Shown piece after piece: positions 5,202 to 8,610 of a stretch of DNA of 8,610 bases (the stretch's first letter is position 1; each line of letters starts with the position of its first letter). The stretch is from an uncultured Clostridia bacterium (GTDB lineage: Bacteria > Bacillota > Clostridia > Peptostreptococcales > Anaerovoracaceae). Location: positions 1 to 8,610 of the forward strand of contig CALDNM010000197.1 of the NCBI GenBank assembly GCA_937915045.1. The letters are read 5' to 3'. A program made the translations under genes and the position numbers. The notes under the pieces are model-generated. The model was given only the letters and a program-made list of their open reading frames with translations, ran no database searches and was not told the origin of the DNA.

Positions 5202-8200
5202 ATCACGTTTGCTGCGTTTCATTGACTTCGCGAGTGTTTCATATAATTTTTCCGGCTCGATCGGTTTTGAAAGATGGGCCGTCATCCCGGATCGCAGAGA
5301 TTCTTTCACGTCGCTGTCGAAAGCATTGGCGGTCATGGCTATGATCGGGACTGCGCGCGCGTCTGCCCGGTCGAGGGCGCGGATCATCCTTGTAGCGTCC
5401 AGGCCGTTCATGACCGGCATGCGGATGTCCATAAGGACAGCGTCAAAATAGTTTTCCGCAACGGCTTTGAATCGATCCACGGCTTCCATCCCGTTTTCCG
5501 CTGTAATGACGATCATGCCTGCTTTCTCCAGCACTTTCTGCGCGATCATCCGGTTCAGCGGATGATCTTCTGCCAGCAGCACGCGTTTCCCGTGGAGATC
5601 GTATACGGGCACAGGCGCGCTGTCGTCCTCGCCCGTGTCTATTCCGGATGCCACCGGGAATGTGAAATGGATCCGGTACTCTGTACCTTCATTTTTTTTG
5701 CTCTTCACTGTGATCTTCGCGTCCATCATATCTGTCAGCTGTTTGACAATGGCAAGACCGAGGCCGGTGCCCTGATATTCCGGAGAAATGATGTTTTCTT
5801 CCTGCGAAAACGCGTCGAACATGTGCTCCTGGAATTCTTCACTCATCCCGATCCCGTTGTCGCGTACGATAGAATCATAAGAAACCATCCCGTCATGGAC
5901 TGTCATATTTCGCGTCAGCATTTCGACGGTCCCGCCGCTTGGCGTGAATTTTATCGCGTTTGATAAAAGATTGTAGAAGATCTGCTCGATCCGCTTCTTG
6001 TCCGCGATGATCACTGCCGATACATCTTCTATTTTCTCCATCACGAGGGTGATGTTTTTCTGATGGCACAGTGGTTCGATCACTGCTTTGATATCGTTGT
6101 AGAAATCTATATATGGATATGGGGACGGGTCGAGTTTGACCTTTCCGCTGTTTATCCTTTCGATGTCGAGGCAGTCGTTGATCAGCCCGAGAAGGTATTT
6201 GGATGATGTAGTAATGTTGGACAGTGCTTTTTCGATTTCTTTGGGGTCATCGAGGGTGTCCATAGCAAGAGAAGCCGAGCCTATGATCACATTCATCGGC
6301 GTACGCAGATCATGGCTCATGTGCGACAGAAAATCACTCTTTGAACGGCTCGCGATGGTGGCCGCTTCCAGTGCCGCTTCCAGTACGCGTTTTTGTTCCT
6401 GCTCTTCTTCGTAAAGGTCTGTGATATCACGGCGGGCGATCACGATGTCTTCGTGAGTTTTATCCAAATAGAATGCCCGTATTTTTTTTCTCTTTATCGT
6501 TCCATCGGCATAACGATTCCGATACGTGATGGTGATAACCGTTTCGGTCTTCAGCCGTTCGATAAGAGCGTCTTTCTGGAAGAAATTCTGAACGGTAGGT
6601 CTGTCTTCAGCATTGATAGTGTTGAGCTCTCCCATGTTCAACGCGTCTTTAAAAGGAAATTCCTGATACAGTCTTTCATTGAAGTACTGATAATCGTTTT
6701 TGATCCGCAGCAGCATGGCTGTGTTTGACACGGTGTTGAGAAGCATAACAAAATCTGTTTCTTCATCGATAACACTGTTTGCTGTCAGTTCTTTTTTCCG
6801 CTCTGTGTCGATATCGCGCATATACGTGTAAACGATCAGATCACCGGTTTCCTCATCCAGCATCATACGGCTCGTAGAATGGATCCAGCAGAGCCGGCCA
6901 TTATCCATGCGCCTTCGATATTCTGCTGAAAACTCTCGGATCCCATTTTTAAAGCGCTCTTTTGCTTTATCTTTATCAAAATAGTCTTTGACAACGCGCC
7001 GTTCGGCTTCAGTTGGCGTCTGCGCGTCAATATAGGAACGGATGATAGCCCCGGAATCTCCCTTATTATACTTATGAAAATCGCCCTGATTGATACGGTA
7101 GGCGATAAGCTCGTCACGGGTGACGTTGAACTGTATAGTGACCACGCTGTCTTTCTCCAGCATTTGAAGCTGCTGCTTCTCCTGAGCATATTGCTTCTGG
7201 AGATCAAGGTTCGCGTTTTTCAATTCTTCCTGTGTTTTGACAGCTTTATCGATATCGGCAAAACTGCAATACAGAGTGAGCTTATCATCTTCACTTTTGA
7301 TCACAGATGCTGTGAGGCGGAACCATTTGTAGTTCCCGTCTCCGCACATGATGCGGAGGTCGATGAACTCATCCCGGCTGCCGTCGGTATACTTTTTCGC
7401 GAGATCATTCACCCGCGTGAGATCGTCCGGATAAACCGCGTTCAGGAAGTCTCTGTGGTTTTTTTGACGCGCGTCACGTGATTCGCCGATCATGCGGTAA
7501 TAATGGTCGTTCAGATATATCTGCCTGATATCACCATGGACGAACTCATAGATCCCGATACCAACAGGGACTTGATTCAGCAGCTGCGCCTGCTCTAAGT
7601 GTTTCTGATGTTCCTTCGTTTCATCGGAAAAATACAGCGTGTAGGAGTCAACGCCGTTCCAGCGCAGTGCTCTTGAACGGACATTATAATAACAGTCTCC
7701 ATTATGCCAGTTGAATTCCGTATAATGATCTGCTGGAAGCGCGGCGATCTCATCGTCGCTCAAAAGCGCGGCATCCTGAGGAATGATGTCGAACAGATGC
7801 TTCCCGATCACCGGTATTCCCGGCGGGAAAGGATATATCTGCAGCATGGCCTGATTGCAATATATGATCCGGTGGGCATGCTGCTCCGCGACAAAGATGC
7901 CCGTGACGGAATCGTCCACGAGACTTTGATACAGTACTGATTTATTCTTCTCTGTGATGTCTTCAAAAAAGCAAAGCGCGCATCCGGCCCCATATGCTTT
8001 GATCGGAATGATACAAAGGTCTACCCAGCGTATCTCGCCGTTCTTTCGAACTACGCGGAACCGCGAGTTTGATACGCTCCCCTCTCTGGAAAACTTTTCA
8101 GCGCTGCCCCTGCAGATCGGCAGATCTTTCGGATAGATAAGCTTCTGACCGTCATCAGCGATCACGGCCGCGTATTCTTCTTTGGTATACCCGACCATAT

Positions 8201-8309
8201 GATAGTAGGCGTCGTTCAGGAACAGCGGCTGACGTGTCTCAGCATTGAATATACCGATACCGCATGACAGAGGATCCAACATATTTAAAAATCGCGTTTG
8301 CATTTCCAT
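5196..8309 (-). CDS. Soluble multi-PAS hybrid histidine kinase with receiver domain
   Basis: A 1037-residue hybrid sensor kinase. From the N-terminus: about five PAS-type regions (roughly 6-118, 125-232, 241-355, 388-503 and 513-632, the fourth and fifth more diverged), a short coiled coil near 357-385, a HisKA dimerisation domain with phospho-acceptor His666 in SHMSHDLRTPMN, a HATPase domain with the N box EQIFYNLLSNAIKF (775-788), the G1 box RDNGIGM (816-822) and GTGLGLAIVKQL (847-858), and a receiver domain with E914/D915, phospho-acceptor Asp961, Thr993 and Lys1015. No membrane segment or signal peptide is seen, so it probably senses a cytosolic signal. No HPt domain and no full response regulator is present, so its output partner lies elsewhere. 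GGGGAG nine bases before supports the ATG at 8309. The PAS ligands cannot be read from the sequence. Confidence 0.94.
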   Translation of the reverse strand: MEMQTRFLNMLDPLSCGIGIFNAETRQPLFLNDAYYHMVGYTKEEYAAVIADDGQKLIYPKDLPICRGSAEKFSREGSVSNSRFRVVRKNGEIRWVDLCIIPIKAYGAGCALCFFEDITEKNKSVLYQSLVDDSVTGIFVAEQHAHRIIYCNQAMLQIYPFPPGIPVIGKHLFDIIPQDAALLSDDEIAALPADHYTEFNWHNGDCYYNVRSRALRWNGVDSYTLYFSDETKEHQKHLEQAQLLNQVPVGIGIYEFVHGDIRQIYLNDHYYRMIGESRDARQKNHRDFLNAVYPDDLTRVNDLAKKYTDGSRDEFIDLRIMCGDGNYKWFRLTASVIKSEDDKLTLYCSFADIDKAVKTQEELKNANLDLQKQYAQEKQQLQMLEKDSVVTIQFNVTRDELIAYRINQGDFHKYNKGDSGAIIRSYIDAQTPTEAERRVVKDYFDKDKAKERFKNGIREFSAEYRRRMDNGRLCWIHSTSRMMLDEETGDLIVYTYMRDIDTERKKELTANSVIDEETDFVMLLNTVSNTAMLLRIKNDYQYFNERLYQEFPFKDALNMGELNTINAEDRPTVQNFFQKDALIERLKTETVITITYRNRYADGTIKRKKIRAFYLDKTHEDIVIARRDITDLYEEEQEQKRVLEAALEAATIASRSKSDFLSHMSHDLRTPMNVIIGSASLAMDTLDDPKEIEKALSNITTSSKYLLGLINDCLDIERINSGKVKLDPSPYPYIDFYNDIKAVIEPLCHQKNITLVMEKIEDVSAVIIADKKRIEQIFYNLLSNAIKFTPSGGTVEMLTRNMTVHDGMVSYDSIVRDNGIGMSEEFQEHMFDAFSQEENIISPEYQGTGLGLAIVKQLTDMMDAKITVKSKKNEGTEYRIHFTFPVASGIDTGEDDSAPVPVYDLHGKRVLLAEDHPLNRMIAQKVLEKAGMIVITAENGMEAVDRFKAVAENYFDAVLMDIRMPVMNGLDATRMIRALDRADARAVPIIAMTANAFDSDVKESLRSGMTAHLSKPIEPEKLYETLAKSMKRSKRDK

Positions 8310-8426
8310 CTGAAATTTCTCCCCATATCCCTTTTATATTATAAATAGTAATATTTCATACGGAATCGTTTAATGGCTGATTTAGAGGCAAATTCTTGAT
8401 TGAAAGAACAACTATATACTGATTTA

Positions 8427-8455
8427 AATATATGCGTTTTTTTGGAAATTGTCAA
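8427..8455 (-). promoter_or_regulatory. Promoter of the hybrid kinase gene
   Basis: Read on the - strand, a perfect TTGACA (8455-8450) is followed after exactly 17 bases by TATATT (8432-8427, five of six matches). Transcription would start near 8420, leaving an AT-rich leader of about 110 bases. I find no convincing riboswitch or terminator fold in that leader. A separate TATAAT (8343-8338) sits closer to the gene but has no good -35. Confidence 0.7.
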
Positions 8456-8480
8456 TCAGAAGCAGTGCCGGAGCTTCTGA
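8456..8480. repeat. Inverted repeat abutting the kinase -35 box
   Basis: TCAGAAGC (8456-8463) and GCTTCTGA (8473-8480) form a perfect eight-base inverted repeat with a nine-base spacer. It ends exactly where the kinase TTGACA begins, as an operator or activator site would. No T-run follows it on either strand, so it is a poor terminator. Confidence 0.55.
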
Positions 8481-8496
8481 ATAGCGCGTATAAATT

Positions 8497-8530
8497 CGCT
8501 TCCGGCGCGGGGCCTCTTGATCCGGAAGCG
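8497..8530. repeat. GC-rich inverted repeat between the upstream gene and the kinase promoter
   Basis: CGCTTCCGG (8497-8505) and CCGGAAGCG (8522-8530) form a nine-base perfect stem with a 16-base loop. It lies 15 bases after the stop of the upstream - strand gene. It may serve as that gene's terminator, but only AATTTATA follows the stem on that strand, with no real T-run. Confidence 0.6.
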
Positions 8531-8545
8531 CACCGCTGTTTTTGC

Positions 8546-8610
8546 TCATTCTTGTTTTTTGAAAAACTCTCTAATGGACAAATGAAGGTATTTTGAAATC
8601 TTCCATTGAA
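8546..8610 (-). CDS. C-terminal end of a gene, possibly a small Cro/CI-type (XRE) regulator
   Basis: The last 20 codons of a - strand reading frame enter the window from the right edge and end at TGA (8548-8546). The visible end includes ISKYLHLSIREFFKKQ, which resembles the common C-terminal pattern of short XRE-type helix-turn-helix proteins (a helix, then L-x-x-S-L-x-E-F-F). The helix-turn-helix itself would lie outside the window, so both the reading frame and the family are tentative. Another - strand frame is also open here for about 59 codons but has no family-like features. Confidence 0.45.
   Translation of the reverse strand, partial: QWKISKYLHLSIREFFKKQE

Noticed and set aside
5274..5963. 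+ strand open frame of 229 codons inside the kinase gene
   Set aside because: Antisense shadow of the conserved receiver and HATPase region, with no ribosome binding site or family pattern.
8310..8420. Riboswitch in the kinase leader
   Set aside because: The AT-rich leader shows no stable conserved fold, no known aptamer core and no terminator.

Overview
The window looks like chromosomal DNA of a moderately GC-rich anaerobic Firmicute, probably a member of Clostridia. The evidence is a YlmH-type S4 protein, a SAM-clan riboswitch with an intrinsic terminator, sigma-A-like promoters, AGGAGG-type ribosome binding sites and a soluble multi-PAS hybrid kinase. Genus cannot be read from the sequence. 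No tRNA, rRNA, CRISPR array, insertion sequence or phage gene was seen.

Left part (1-1781, + strand). A ylmH-like gene is followed by a promoter, a leader that folds as a SAM-I-clan aptamer with antiterminator and terminator, and a gene for an unrecognised 246-residue protein. That protein is two copies of one unit with an exact 118-residue period. This riboswitch and its target are the most interesting part of the window: an apparently uncharacterised protein under predicted S-adenosylmethionine control.

Middle part (1782-5181). Endonuclease IV (nfo, - strand) converges stop-to-stop on the repeat-protein gene. It diverges, through overlapping promoters, from an alpha/beta hydrolase gene. 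Then come a RarD-type EamA transporter gene and a histidine-phosphatase gene, both on +. The rarD-like gene seems to have its own promoter overlapping the hydrolase stop codon, placed so that the mRNA would begin at or next to the AUG. The ylmH start shows the same spacing.

Right part (5182-8610, - strand). A 1037-residue soluble hybrid histidine kinase (about five PAS domains, HisKA, HATPase, receiver) fills most of it. It has a near-consensus promoter and a leader of about 110 bases. Upstream of the promoter are two inverted repeats and the last 20 codons of another - strand gene, whose end resembles the C-terminus of a small Cro/CI-type regulator.

The genes look like individual housekeeping, repair, transport and signalling units rather than one pathway. 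No link between them can be shown beyond gene order.
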